Source: Labilibaculum antarcticum (GTDB lineage: Bacteria > Bacteroidota > Bacteroidia > Bacteroidales > Marinifilaceae). From it: a DNA stretch of 64,000 nucleotides. The notes below the pieces were generated by a model. That model worked only from the letters and a program-made list of their open reading frames with translations, made no database searches and was not told the origin of the DNA. Of this stretch, positions 38,183 through 46,790 are shown in pieces. Both the position numbers and the translations under genes were made by a program. The DNA lies in contig NZ_AP018042.1 in NCBI RefSeq assembly GCF_002356295.1, forward strand, positions 62,001 through 126,000, in the 5' to 3' direction. Within the stretch, counting starts at the first letter, position 1; each line of letters starts with the position of its first letter.

Positions 38183-38812
38183 ATGAGAAAAATAATTTAC
38201 TTCGTATTCTTAGTACTAATTTTTAATACCTACAATCAAAAGAAAGAAGTAAGCTCGGATTATAAAATAAAATTTGAGAAAATATTAAAGCTATCTGTTT
38301 TAGCGGAGGTGATAGTCTTAGAAACGGTTTAAAGATGATTTAACCGAGTAATGAGGCTTTTAGCTTGTGGGAAAAGATAAATTTCAAAACAGTTTATTAG
38401 CTTAGGAGCGTTTTTGGAGATATCAGTAAAGCTCTACTGAATTCATTAAAACCTTTGGTGAAAAAACGAAAGCTTTAATGAATCTATTAAAGCTTTCGTA
38501 AAATAATGAAAGCTTTTAATAAAATTACCAAAGCTTTTGTAAAATCAGTTAAGCCTTTGATAAAAAGGCCAAAACTTTGCTAAAATAAGCAAAGTCTTAG
38601 TAAAATCATTAAATTTTTAAACAGCTTCTTAGTCGTTGGGGTAGCTCTATTGTAAAAGGGAATGACGGATTATACCACATGCTGTACTCACATTGACCAA
38701 AAAATATTGGTTGGGAATGGGTCAATTATTCAGAAATAGCTCATGCAACCTCAGAATCCCCTTTTGGTCCCTATAAATTTAAAGATGTAGCACTTGCTGA
38801 ACGAATTACCGG
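38183..38812 (+). pseudogene. Wrecked 5' copy of the propeller gene at 40565, split by a 306-bp insertion
   Basis: The start (MRKIIYFVFLVLIF, SSDYKIKFEKILKLSV) matches the first 38 residues of the intact gene (PDFKIEFGKVSKHSV). A frameshift then leads to FSGGDSL. The gene is interrupted after CTTAG at 38321 and resumes at 38628 with RWGSSIVKGNDGLYHMLYSH. A TGA replaces the Trp codon there, then PKNIGWEWVNYSEIAHAT follows until homology stops near 38812. Removing the insert restores DSL-SRWGSSIVKGND against DSLSHWGGSVVKGND in the intact paralogue. Everything after about residue 105 is gone, and the lipobox Cys region has also decayed. Confidence 0.88.
38322..38627. mobile_element. MITE-like insertion with TIRs, target duplication and internal ~20-bp array
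   Basis: The left flank ends in TCTTAG (38316-38321) and the right flank starts with the same bases (38627-38632), giving a 5-6 bp target-site duplication. The ends are imperfect inverted repeats: AAACGGTTTAAA on the left and TTTAAACAGCTT on the right (10 of 12 pair). From 38428 to about 38618 there are about ten units of AAAGCTTTNGTAAAAT type, with AAAGCTTT-like cores near 38428, 38449, 38469, 38489, 38509, 38530, 38550, 38571, 38591 and 38611. No transposase gene fits inside. The insertion is defined independently by the intact paralogue at 40565. Confidence 0.8.
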
Positions 38813-38939
38813 GTCACAAGTTAGAATGGATTATGCAGAGTGTATACTCTCTTCCAGAGTGACAGGGATAAGAAAAGAGAAAGAACTCGATCAGCAAATA
38901 ATAAAACTTTATAAATTGAAATACATAAAAAAACAAACC

Positions 38940-40478
38940 ATGAACCCCCACAAAACAACTCGCTTGCTCAAAGCTTTTGGCTTTTTGATGATTTTGATCC
39001 TTTCTATAGCATCTTGCAAGAAAGCTGAAAAACCCAACATCATCTGGATTTTCTCAGATGATCATTCTTATCAAACCATAGGTGCTTATGGCGGAAGATT
39101 GCAGGATATCAATATGACTCCTAATCTTGACAAAATGGCTGCAGAAGGAATGCGTTTTGACAAGTGTTATGTGGAAAATTCCATTTGTGCGCCGAGTCGT
39201 GCAACTTTACTGACCGGAAAGATGAGTCACATGCATCTGAAGTACAATAACAAAAAGAATGTAGTCTTTAACCACGATCAACAACAATTTCAGAAAATCC
39301 TTGGTCAGAACGGTTATCAAACCGCTATGATCGGAAAGATTCATTTGGATGGGAAGATGCAGGGATTTGATTATTGGGAAGTGCTGCTGGGACAGGGTTC
39401 CTATATGAATCCGATTTTTCTTTCTGATGATGGGGAAAAGCAATATGAAGGATACACCACAGACATCATCGCAGATAAATCTTTGGAATGGCTGAAAGGC
39501 AAAAGAGATGAGTCCAAGCCCTTTATGTTGATGGTTCATAACAAGGCTCCACACCGTCCCTGGATTCCAAAGAGAGAACACATGAAAATGTACGATGACA
39601 TCACGATTCCTGAACCTGCTAATTTACACGATGATTACGCAACAAGAGGTGCTGCGGCTCATCAACAAGAATTAAGCATTCTGGATAACATGAACTTGGA
39701 TCGAGACCTAAAAATGACGAAACAAGACAATGAGTATTTCAGAAAAGTTGGGATTGATGATCGTTTTGATTCAAGAAGGGAAAAGTACAAAGATCTAGAT
39801 TTGGAAGGAGAAGAACTCACAAAACTGAAATATCAGATCTACATGAAGGATTACCTTCGTTGCATCTGGTCTGTTGATGAAAATATAGGACGAATTATGG
39901 ATTATCTGAAAGAGTCTGGTTTGGATAAAAACACCATTGTAATGTATTCTTCTGATCAAGGATTCTACATGGGCGAACATGGTTGGTTCGATAAGCGCCT
40001 CATGTACGAAGAATCCTTCAGAACACCACTCATCGTAAAATGGCCAAATGTTATTAAACCAGGTTCTGTGAATACCGACATGGTGCAAAACATTGACTTT
40101 GCCGAGACTTTTCTTGATTTAGCCGGTGTAGCAATACCAGAAGATATGCAAGGGAAAAGCATCGTTCCTTTGTTAAAAGGGAAAACTCCAAATGACTGGA
40201 GAGAATCCTTATACTATCATTATTACGAATACCCTGGAGCCCACAACGTACTGGGTCACGAAGGAGTTGCCAACAAGCAATTCAAATTAATCCGTTTCTA
40301 CGGTACCGATGTTCCAAATGGTGAAGAATGGGAACTTTACGATTTGGTTAAAGATCCTTCTGAGATGAATAATATTTACGGCAATTCGGATCAACAAAGT
40401 AAAGTTGTTGAAATGAAAGATGAATTGAAAAAGCTAAAAAAACAATATAAAGTTGACCAAAACGAAATTCCACAATAA
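38940..40478 (+). CDS. S1-family sulfatase lipoprotein, Cys-type
   Basis: Start moved to ATG 38940: the upstream frame (from 38826) runs into the pseudogene, and 38940 gives lipobox LSIASC (Cys26). 512 residues. Metal-site start IIWIFSDDHSYQTIGAYGG, formylglycine motif C83-A-P-S-R87 in NSICAPSRATLLTGKMSH, MIGKIHLDGKM, SSDQGFYMGEHGW, YEESFRTPLIV. It belongs to the same SDDH/NSICxPSR type as the sulfatase at 19026, similar by eye to 6-O-sulfatases of the S1_11 kind. It lies between the broken and intact propeller genes. Confidence 0.92.
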   Translation: MNPHKTTRLLKAFGFLMILILSIASCKKAEKPNIIWIFSDDHSYQTIGAYGGRLQDINMTPNLDKMAAEGMRFDKCYVENSICAPSRATLLTGKMSHMHLKYNNKKNVVFNHDQQQFQKILGQNGYQTAMIGKIHLDGKMQGFDYWEVLLGQGSYMNPIFLSDDGEKQYEGYTTDIIADKSLEWLKGKRDESKPFMLMVHNKAPHRPWIPKREHMKMYDDITIPEPANLHDDYATRGAAAHQQELSILDNMNLDRDLKMTKQDNEYFRKVGIDDRFDSRREKYKDLDLEGEELTKLKYQIYMKDYLRCIWSVDENIGRIMDYLKESGLDKNTIVMYSSDQGFYMGEHGWFDKRLMYEESFRTPLIVKWPNVIKPGSVNTDMVQNIDFAETFLDLAGVAIPEDMQGKSIVPLLKGKTPNDWRESLYYHYYEYPGAHNVLGHEGVANKQFKLIRFYGTDVPNGEEWELYDLVKDPSEMNNIYGNSDQQSKVVEMKDELKKLKKQYKVDQNEIPQ

Positions 40479-40564
40479 TGATTTAGAGCAGAGAATGTTA
40501 CAAAGAATTAAATAGACAACTGATCTATCAGGAAAAAGTAAAAATAAATAAAAAGAAAAACGAC

Positions 40565-41674
40565 ATGAAAACAGTGAGGTTAATCCAAATATTTGCTTTG
40601 ATTCTATTAGCGGCTTGCTCATCACAAAAATCAACCCCCGATTTCAAAATAGAATTCGGCAAAGTATCTAAACACTCAGTATTTTCAGGTGGTGATAGTT
40701 TAAGTCACTGGGGTGGTTCTGTTGTTAAAGGTAATGATGAATTATACCACATGTTGTACTCACGTTGGCCGAAAAATATCGGTTGGGAATGGGTCAACTA
40801 TTCTGAAATAGCTCATGCAACATCAGCATCTCCTTTTGGTCCCTATAAATTTAAAGATGTAGCCCTTGCTGAGCGAAGCACCGATTTTTGGGACGGTTCG
40901 TGTACACACAATCCAACAGTCCACAAATTTAATGGCAAATACTACCTCTATTATATGGGAAATATTGGTGATAAAAAGATTGTAAGCGTTCCTGGTAAAG
41001 CCAAAATTAATTGGACACATCGAAACAACCAGCGCATTGGAGTTGCTGTTGCTGATGATCCAAATGGTCCCTGGAAAAGATTTGACAAACCTGTTTTAGA
41101 TATCACACAGGGTGACTCATTGGCTCCTGATGCTTTAATGACTTCCAATCCTTCGGTTTGTCAAATGGCAGATGGTAAAATTTTAATGGTTTACAAAGCA
41201 GTTGGTAAGAAATTCCCATTGCCACAAGGAGGACCAGTTGTTCACATGGTAGCAATTGCCGACAGTCCTACTGGTCCATTCAAAAAATATCCAAATCCTG
41301 TTTTTCTGGAAGAAGGTGTTCGTTTTCCTGCCGAAGATCCATATATCTGGTATCAGGATGGAAGATACCGCGCTATCGTAAAATACATCCATAATGAAGG
41401 TAAAAAACGATTATTTTCTTTGGTTCATTACGAATCGGAAGATGGTATAGACTGGCAAAAGGCAAAGAATTTCATGATCTCAGATCGTTCATTTACTTGG
41501 GAAGATGGAAGAATGCAACATTTCGATCACCTGGAACGACCTCAGGTTATTGTTGAGGATGGCGAACCAATTGCATTAATCTGTGCCGCAGATACAATCG
41601 ATGAGAACAATGTAAGGCACTCGTTTAATGTGCAAATTCCTTTAAAAATCACGAAAGAATATAACAAGCAATAA
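40565..41674 (+). CDS. Beta-propeller glycosidase-like lipoprotein (family unassigned), intact paralogue
   Basis: 369 residues, lipobox ILLAAC (Cys18). It is a paralogue of 34757-35863: HWGGSVVKGNDELYHMLYSRW, EIAHATSASPFGPYKFKDV, FWDGSCTHNPTVHKFNGKYY, NNQRIGVAVADDPNGPWKRFDKP. The later part has VHMVAIADSPTGPFKKYPNP and AEDPYIWYQDGRYRAIVKY, giving a candidate acid residue in AEDPYIW. It has no standard GH117 or GH43 triad. A destroyed copy lies 1.7-2.4 kb upstream, showing local duplication. It is followed 5 bp later by a sulfatase. Confidence 0.72.
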   Translation: MKTVRLIQIFALILLAACSSQKSTPDFKIEFGKVSKHSVFSGGDSLSHWGGSVVKGNDELYHMLYSRWPKNIGWEWVNYSEIAHATSASPFGPYKFKDVALAERSTDFWDGSCTHNPTVHKFNGKYYLYYMGNIGDKKIVSVPGKAKINWTHRNNQRIGVAVADDPNGPWKRFDKPVLDITQGDSLAPDALMTSNPSVCQMADGKILMVYKAVGKKFPLPQGGPVVHMVAIADSPTGPFKKYPNPVFLEEGVRFPAEDPYIWYQDGRYRAIVKYIHNEGKKRLFSLVHYESEDGIDWQKAKNFMISDRSFTWEDGRMQHFDHLERPQVIVEDGEPIALICAADTIDENNVRHSFNVQIPLKITKEYNKQ

Positions 41675-41679
41675 GTTCA

Positions 41680-43134
41680 ATGAAAAAAAACCTACTAATA
41701 CTTGCACTTGTAATCCTTTCTATCGCTTTAAAAGCCCAGGAAAGGCCTAACATCCTTTGGATTAATGGTGATGATTTAGGTACTGAATTAAGCTGTTACG
41801 GCAATCCTGATGTGAAAACGCCTAATATTGATCAATTGGCGACGGAGGGCGTTCGATTTACCAAAGCTTATTCCAATGCATCGGTTTGTTCGTCCAGTCG
41901 TTCTTCCATGATTACAGGAATGTATCCAACAAGCATAAATTGTCAGGATCATAGAACCATAAATAGGACTAAGCTTCCTGATGATATTCATACCATAGTT
42001 GAATATTTTCAAAGCGCAGGCTATTTCTGCACAAATGCTAGCGCCAAGAATTGGGACAAAAAAGGGAAAGAAGATTATAACTTTTTAGATAAGGTGAAAT
42101 ATGATGGAACTGATTGGAAACAGAGAGCAAAAGATCAACCATTTTTTGCTCAAGTTCAGATTAGCGATCCTCATCGAACTTTTCATCATGATACTGAAAA
42201 TCCTATCAATCCTGAGACCGTAAAAAGTCTGCCAAACTGTTACCCAAATCATCCTTTATTGAAAGCCGATTGGGCTTGGTATCTGGAAAGTGTGCAGCAT
42301 TGCGACCATTATGTTGGTGAAATTTTAAAGCGGTTGGAAGAGCAAGGACTGGCAGATAATACAATCGTAATTGTTTTTGGTGATCATGGCCGACCACATT
42401 TGCGCGACAAACAGTTTTTATACGAAGGTGGCATCAAAATTCCATTAATCATTCGTTATCCAAATAAAATCAAGGCCAATCAAGTTGATGATCAATTGGT
42501 AAGTTTGGTTGATGTGGCAGCTACTTCCTTGAATTTGGCTGGCATTACAATCCCAAAGCAGATGCATGGTCAAATCTTTTTAGGAGATAAAGCTCAAAAA
42601 CGCGGATACATTTACGCTTTCAAACAAAGAACTGGTGATGCTCCTGATAATATCCGTAGTATTTCAGATGGTAAATACAAATTACTCTGGAACAGAATGC
42701 CAAACATGCCATGGATGCAATTAAGCAGTTATAAAAAGTTACAATATCCTGCTTTTGCCTTGTACCAACAACTTGCTACAGATGGAAAGTTGGAAGCTCC
42801 GTACAATCAATTTATGGCTCCTACCCGACCCAAAATTGAGCTTTACGATCTGGAACAAGATCCTATGGAAATGAAGAATTTGGCTGACAATAAGGAGTAT
42901 AAATCAGTAAAGAAGAAACTCTTTAAAATACTTTCGGAAAACATGAAAGAGTTTGAAAAGAATATGATTCCTGAATCAGCAGAAACCATTAACCAAGCAA
43001 AAATATCATCGGCAAAATACTTTAAAACAGGAATGGAAAAGAAGAATTTAAATGAGGAATCCAGTGATTTAGAACTATTAATTTATTGGGAAAATCTATT
43101 ATTAAAAGAGAAGTCGAAACTCTTGAGACCTTAG
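41680..43134 (+). CDS. S1-family sulfatase with a C-S-S-S-R motif
   Basis: 484 residues, signal peptide to about LKAQ. Start motif ILWINGDDLGTELSCYG (Asp31, Asp32). The formylglycine site reads C70-S-S-S-R74, with Ser where the family normally has Pro or Ala. The rest is well kept: QVQISDPHRTFHHD, VFGDHGRPHLRDKQFLYEGGIKIPLI, and ELYDLEQDPMEMKNL. The downstream residues of this family recall the S1_8-type enzyme at 24163. Whether the altered motif is still matured to formylglycine is open. Last gene of the operon, with a terminator 51 bp downstream. Confidence 0.88.
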   Translation: MKKNLLILALVILSIALKAQERPNILWINGDDLGTELSCYGNPDVKTPNIDQLATEGVRFTKAYSNASVCSSSRSSMITGMYPTSINCQDHRTINRTKLPDDIHTIVEYFQSAGYFCTNASAKNWDKKGKEDYNFLDKVKYDGTDWKQRAKDQPFFAQVQISDPHRTFHHDTENPINPETVKSLPNCYPNHPLLKADWAWYLESVQHCDHYVGEILKRLEEQGLADNTIVIVFGDHGRPHLRDKQFLYEGGIKIPLIIRYPNKIKANQVDDQLVSLVDVAATSLNLAGITIPKQMHGQIFLGDKAQKRGYIYAFKQRTGDAPDNIRSISDGKYKLLWNRMPNMPWMQLSSYKKLQYPAFALYQQLATDGKLEAPYNQFMAPTRPKIELYDLEQDPMEMKNLADNKEYKSVKKKLFKILSENMKEFEKNMIPESAETINQAKISSAKYFKTGMEKKNLNEESSDLELLIYWENLLLKEKSKLLRP

Positions 43135-43184
43135 GTGTCGTAAAGCCACACTTCACTAGTAAACACTATATACCAAAACATTAC

Positions 43185-43225
43185 AATGCCAAAGCTCTTA
43201 CTTATCCCATTGTTGCTTTGGCATT
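43185..43225 (+). terminator. Intrinsic terminator after the 30.9-43.1 kb operon
   Basis: 11-bp perfect stem (AATGCCAAAGC / GCTTTGGCATT) followed by TTT, with a loop of about 19 nt. Confidence 0.7.
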
Positions 43226-43668
43226 TTTGCTTTCATATAGAACGTGGAAAGTTAATTCCAAAGGGTAAAAATAAATACTACAATACCTTAACAATAGGAA
43301 TTCACTGGGTACAATAAGTTAAGAATGGAACCAAAATGTCGACTAATAAAAGTATCTCAATTCCCCCCCTAATAGAAGACTAAATAGTTCGTGTGCAATC
43401 GATGAAAACCATCTAATTTTATAACACCATCTAACAGGACAACTTGAAGCGAAAATTAATACGAAAACTGAATCAACGATGATAAAATTAAAGAACAAAA
43501 TAATCATCGTGAGGAGCATTTTAGTTTGATGTACATGATTTGGAAGGAAACGCATATAAAAATTCAGAGAACAGAATAGTCAGCGATCTTGAATTGATTA
43601 AAAAATAACATTTTCGAATATCGGCAACTAATGCAATTAGGAACAACCAATAAAAGATATACCCAAAT
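43226..43668. other. Intergenic region upstream of GH29-GH43 operon
   Basis: 443 bp without a credible gene. It holds one C7 box (43363-43369) far upstream of the GH29 start. Nothing else recognised. Confidence 0.45.
43363..43369 (+). promoter_or_regulatory. C7 box upstream of GH29 (43669-45186)
   Basis: Reads AATTCCCCCCCTAATAGAAG. It ends 300 bp before the GH29 start, the most distant of the eight boxes, implying a long leader or a remote operator. Confidence 0.4.
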
Positions 43669-45186
43669 ATGAAACACATTAAAATCGCCCTACTTATTGC
43701 GCTTATTTCATTTGTGAAAATAAGTACTGCACAAGAAAAATACACGCCCGATTGGGAAAACCTAAAGAAACACAAAGCTGTTCCAGAATGGTTTGCCGAT
43801 GCAAAATTGGGTATTTATTTTCACTGGGGAGTGTACTCTGTTCCTGCGAAAGGTGGTGAATGGTATGCACGTTGGATGTATGTTCCCGATCGCGAAAATA
43901 TTTGGGGAAGTGAAATATATGAAGAACACAGGGCTACTTATGGCGAAAATTTTGATTATCATGATTTTATTCCAATGTGGAAAGCTCCAAAGTTCGATGC
44001 TAAAGAGTGGGTTGATCTATTTGAAGGCATGGGTGCTAAATTTATCGGTTCCATTGCCGAGCATCACGATGGGTTTTCTTTATGGGATAGCAAAGTAAAT
44101 GAATGGAATTCTGCAAATATGGGACCTCACATCAATGTGGTAAAAGCCATCGCTGAAGAAACAAATAAACGCGGTTTAAAGTTCATGGCAACCTTTCATC
44201 ATGGATTCCATAACATGTTTTACCCAAAACCTGAGAATTCTTATTTGCGTCCGGTAAGTAAATACAATTTGGTGTACGATAATTGTGAAGTACCTCAGGA
44301 TGAAAAGTATCGCAAATTGTACTGCAATATGGATTACGACGAGGCCAACGACTTATGGCTAGGAAAATTGAACGAAGTAATTAACGAATTCTGTCCTGAT
44401 TATATTTGGATGGATTTTGGCCAACGGTTTATTAAAGAATCACATAGGAAACAGTTCTTAGCCAATTATTTTAACAAAGCGGCGGAAGAAAACAAAGAAG
44501 TTGTTGTAAACACAAAAGGTGACTTCTTCCCTACCGAATTAGCGGTGGTAAATGTGGAACGTGCTACCATGGAGGATATTACTCCTGAAGTTTGGATCAC
44601 CGATTTCATATTAGGAAGTTCCTGGTGCTACGATAAAACAAAGCGAACTGCCATAAAACCTAAAATTGCTATTCGTATGTTGGCCGAAGTAGTTAGTAAA
44701 AATGGAGTTATGCTTTTATCGGCTGGACCGATGGCCGATGGAACCATTCCTGAAGAACAAGTGAAGGCAATGCAGGGAATTGGTGCCTGGATGAAATTAT
44801 ATGGTGAAGCAATTTACAATACGCGCCCTTTTGTTGCCTTTGGCGAAGGTACAACAGAACTAAAGCGTGACCCAGAAGATGCATGGAATGAATACGGAGC
44901 CATTAAACAAGGTTTGAGTAAGCTGAACGCTGAAGATGTGCGTTACACCAAAAAAGGCAATACAGTATATGCTATTCAGTTGGGATGGAACGATAAAACA
45001 CCTGAAAGAACTTTAGCTACTTTTAGTGGGAAAGCAAAAGATCTAAAAATAAAATCAGTTTCGGTTTTAGGTAGTTCGGAAACTATAAAGTGGAAGAAAA
45101 CAAAAGCTGGTTTACAGGTTCAACAACCCAATAAGAAACCTGCTGAAGCGGATGCTGCTTTGGTTTATAAAATCATTTTGAAATAG
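43669..45186 (+). CDS. GH29 alpha-L-fucosidase/alpha-L-galactosidase
   Basis: 505 residues; signal peptide to about ISTAQ, no lipobox, so periplasmic rather than anchored, in contrast to the two lipoprotein GH29s. Barrel start LGIYFHWGVYSVPA, AEHHDGFSLWDS, and nucleophile Asp249 in PDYIWMDFG. C-terminal beta domain VYAIQLGWNDKTPERT. The Met in the nucleophile loop (WMDFG versus WFDN and WYDS in the others) marks it as the most divergent of the three. It overlaps functionally with the GH43 gene 7 bp downstream. Confidence 0.92.
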   Translation: MKHIKIALLIALISFVKISTAQEKYTPDWENLKKHKAVPEWFADAKLGIYFHWGVYSVPAKGGEWYARWMYVPDRENIWGSEIYEEHRATYGENFDYHDFIPMWKAPKFDAKEWVDLFEGMGAKFIGSIAEHHDGFSLWDSKVNEWNSANMGPHINVVKAIAEETNKRGLKFMATFHHGFHNMFYPKPENSYLRPVSKYNLVYDNCEVPQDEKYRKLYCNMDYDEANDLWLGKLNEVINEFCPDYIWMDFGQRFIKESHRKQFLANYFNKAAEENKEVVVNTKGDFFPTELAVVNVERATMEDITPEVWITDFILGSSWCYDKTKRTAIKPKIAIRMLAEVVSKNGVMLLSAGPMADGTIPEEQVKAMQGIGAWMKLYGEAIYNTRPFVAFGEGTTELKRDPEDAWNEYGAIKQGLSKLNAEDVRYTKKGNTVYAIQLGWNDKTPERTLATFSGKAKDLKIKSVSVLGSSETIKWKKTKAGLQVQQPNKKPAEADAALVYKIILK

Positions 45187-45193
45187 AAATATC

Positions 45194-46513
45194 ATGAAGA
45201 AATTGGCCCTGAATCTAATTATATTTCTTGGTGCAGTAAGCTTTACTCAGGCACAAAACCCTATTGTACCTGCAGGAATGTATATTGCCGATCCGGAAGC
45301 TCACACTTGGCAAGATGGGAAAATATATCTTTACGGATCGCGTGACGAAAGTGATGAATATTGGTGTTCCTACAAACATCATGTGCTATTTAGCGACGAC
45401 TTAAAAACTTGGAGCATTGCAGAAAATGCATTTGCTTCAAAAGGTGAAAACGATCAGGTAGATTATCATGATAAACTCTTGTTTGCGCCCGATTGCGCCT
45501 ATAAAAACGGAACCTATTATTTGTATTACTGCTCTCCGGGCAAAACACTTACCGAAGGAGTCGCAACCAGTAAATCTCCATTAGGTCCATTTACTGCTGG
45601 AAAACAAATTAAGGGGCCCAATCAGATTGATCCTGCCGTTTTAGTTGATGAAGATGGACAGGGATACTACTTCTGGGGACAGGGAAAACCAAAAGTTGCC
45701 AGGCTAAAAGCAAACATGTGCGAAATAGACTCTTCCACAATCACTCTTCCTTTGGATGAAGCAGGAAATAAAGCTTTTCATGAAGGATCATCCATTCGAA
45801 AAATTGGAGCTTGGTACTATTTTGTTTTTGCTGATGACAGTCGCGAAAATCGTCCAACTTGTCTGGGTTATGCGATGAGTAAAAGCCCAATGGGACCTTT
45901 CGAATACAAGGGAGTTATTATTGATAACATGGGTTGCGATCCTTCTGTTTGGAACAATCATGGTTCTATTGAGCTTTTTAATGACAAATGCTACGTTTTT
46001 TACCATCGATCAACTCATAACTCACAAAAATTCCGTAAAGCTTGTATCGAGCCAATTACAATTAATGCTGATGGAACAATTAGTGAAGTGGAAATGACAA
46101 CACAAGGAGCTTTACAAGCTTTACCTGCAGGCAATTTGATGCAAGCGGAAAGAGCTTGTCTATTATCTGGAAAAATATTTATTGATGAAAGTGAATCCAA
46201 TGACATTCCAAATGAGGAATTAACCCATATCGCTGATGGTGATTTCGCTGCCTATAAATATCTGACTTTTGATAAGCAATTGAAAAATTTCAGAATCAAA
46301 ACGAATATTTCCGATGAAGCCTTGGTTGAATTAAGATTAGATCAAGCTGATGGTGAAATGATTGGAAGCTGCAAAATCTCTAAATCAATAAGCAATACAG
46401 CATTTCAACTTTCGAACTGTGAAATAACATCAACAAAAGGTAAACACGCTTTATACCTTGTTTTTAAAGGCGAGAACACAGTTTTCAATGTCGACTGGTT
46501 TCAATTTTATTAA
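45194..46513 (+). CDS. GH43 glycosidase with C-terminal beta-sandwich module
   Basis: 439 residues, signal peptide to about FTQAQ. Catalytic candidates: Asp33 in YIADPEAHTWQDGKIYLYG, Asp146 in QIDPAVLVDEDGQGYYFWG, Glu197 in FHEGSSIRKIGAWYYFVF. The C-terminal region (about 310-439; FAAYKYLTFDKQLKNFRIK, ending VFNVDWFQFY) is a CBM6-like module. The architecture matches the GH43 at 7375, though the two are clearly diverged. Likely acts on a branch sugar; which one is unknown. Confidence 0.87.
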   Translation: MKKLALNLIIFLGAVSFTQAQNPIVPAGMYIADPEAHTWQDGKIYLYGSRDESDEYWCSYKHHVLFSDDLKTWSIAENAFASKGENDQVDYHDKLLFAPDCAYKNGTYYLYYCSPGKTLTEGVATSKSPLGPFTAGKQIKGPNQIDPAVLVDEDGQGYYFWGQGKPKVARLKANMCEIDSSTITLPLDEAGNKAFHEGSSIRKIGAWYYFVFADDSRENRPTCLGYAMSKSPMGPFEYKGVIIDNMGCDPSVWNNHGSIELFNDKCYVFYHRSTHNSQKFRKACIEPITINADGTISEVEMTTQGALQALPAGNLMQAERACLLSGKIFIDESESNDIPNEELTHIADGDFAAYKYLTFDKQLKNFRIKTNISDEALVELRLDQADGEMIGSCKISKSISNTAFQLSNCEITSTKGKHALYLVFKGENTVFNVDWFQFY

Positions 46514-46565
46514 AAATCAATTTGAAAAATCAGATGCAAAATCCCATTCAAAAACAGCCAACTAG

Positions 46566-46691
46566 GGGTACAAATAACCAAACAGTGGGTACAAATGATC
46601 AAACGGTGGGTACAACTGGTAAAACAGTGGGTACAAATGATCAAACGGCGGGTACAAATGGCAAAACAGTAGGTACAAATGATCAAACGCT
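46566..46691. repeat. Six-unit tandem array with exact 21-bp period and 42-bp super-period
   Basis: GGGTAC (or AGGTAC) cores start at 46566, 46587, 46608, 46629, 46650 and 46671. Two unit types alternate, one ending ATGATCAAACGG and one ending near AAAACAGT, so the array is three 42-bp dimers. The flanks carry ATGCAAAATCCC (46534) and ATGCAAAACCC (46702), 168 bp apart, which is 8 x 21. It lies between convergent genes, just before a terminator. There are no unique spacers, so it is not CRISPR. Confidence 0.9.
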
Positions 46692-46705
46692 TATCTTCTA
46701 AATGC

Positions 46706-46742
46706 AAAACCCGGAATGTGTACAAGTACAGTTCCGGGTTTT
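46706..46742. terminator. Bidirectional terminator between GH43 and GH29
   Basis: 11-bp perfect stem (AAAACCCGGAA / TTCCGGGTTTT) followed by CTTTTTT on the plus side. Confidence 0.85.
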
Positions 46743-46790
46743 CTTTTTTACTGATTTTATGGTTGCAATAGTCATTTAACTAGAAATAAT

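Noticed and set aside
38826-38939. N-terminal extension of the sulfatase at 38940
   Set aside because: The extension lies partly beyond pseudogene DNA and would put 38 residues before a good lipoprotein signal peptide.
43086-43268. 60-residue protein after the sulfatase
   Set aside because: Overlaps the sulfatase end in another frame and covers its terminator.
46566-46691. CRISPR array
   Set aside because: Units are contiguous 21-bp repeats with no unique spacers, and no cas genes are present.
46510-46725. Heptad-repeat protein (minus strand)
   Set aside because: The repeated peptide is only the translation of the 21-bp DNA array and it runs through the terminator hairpin.
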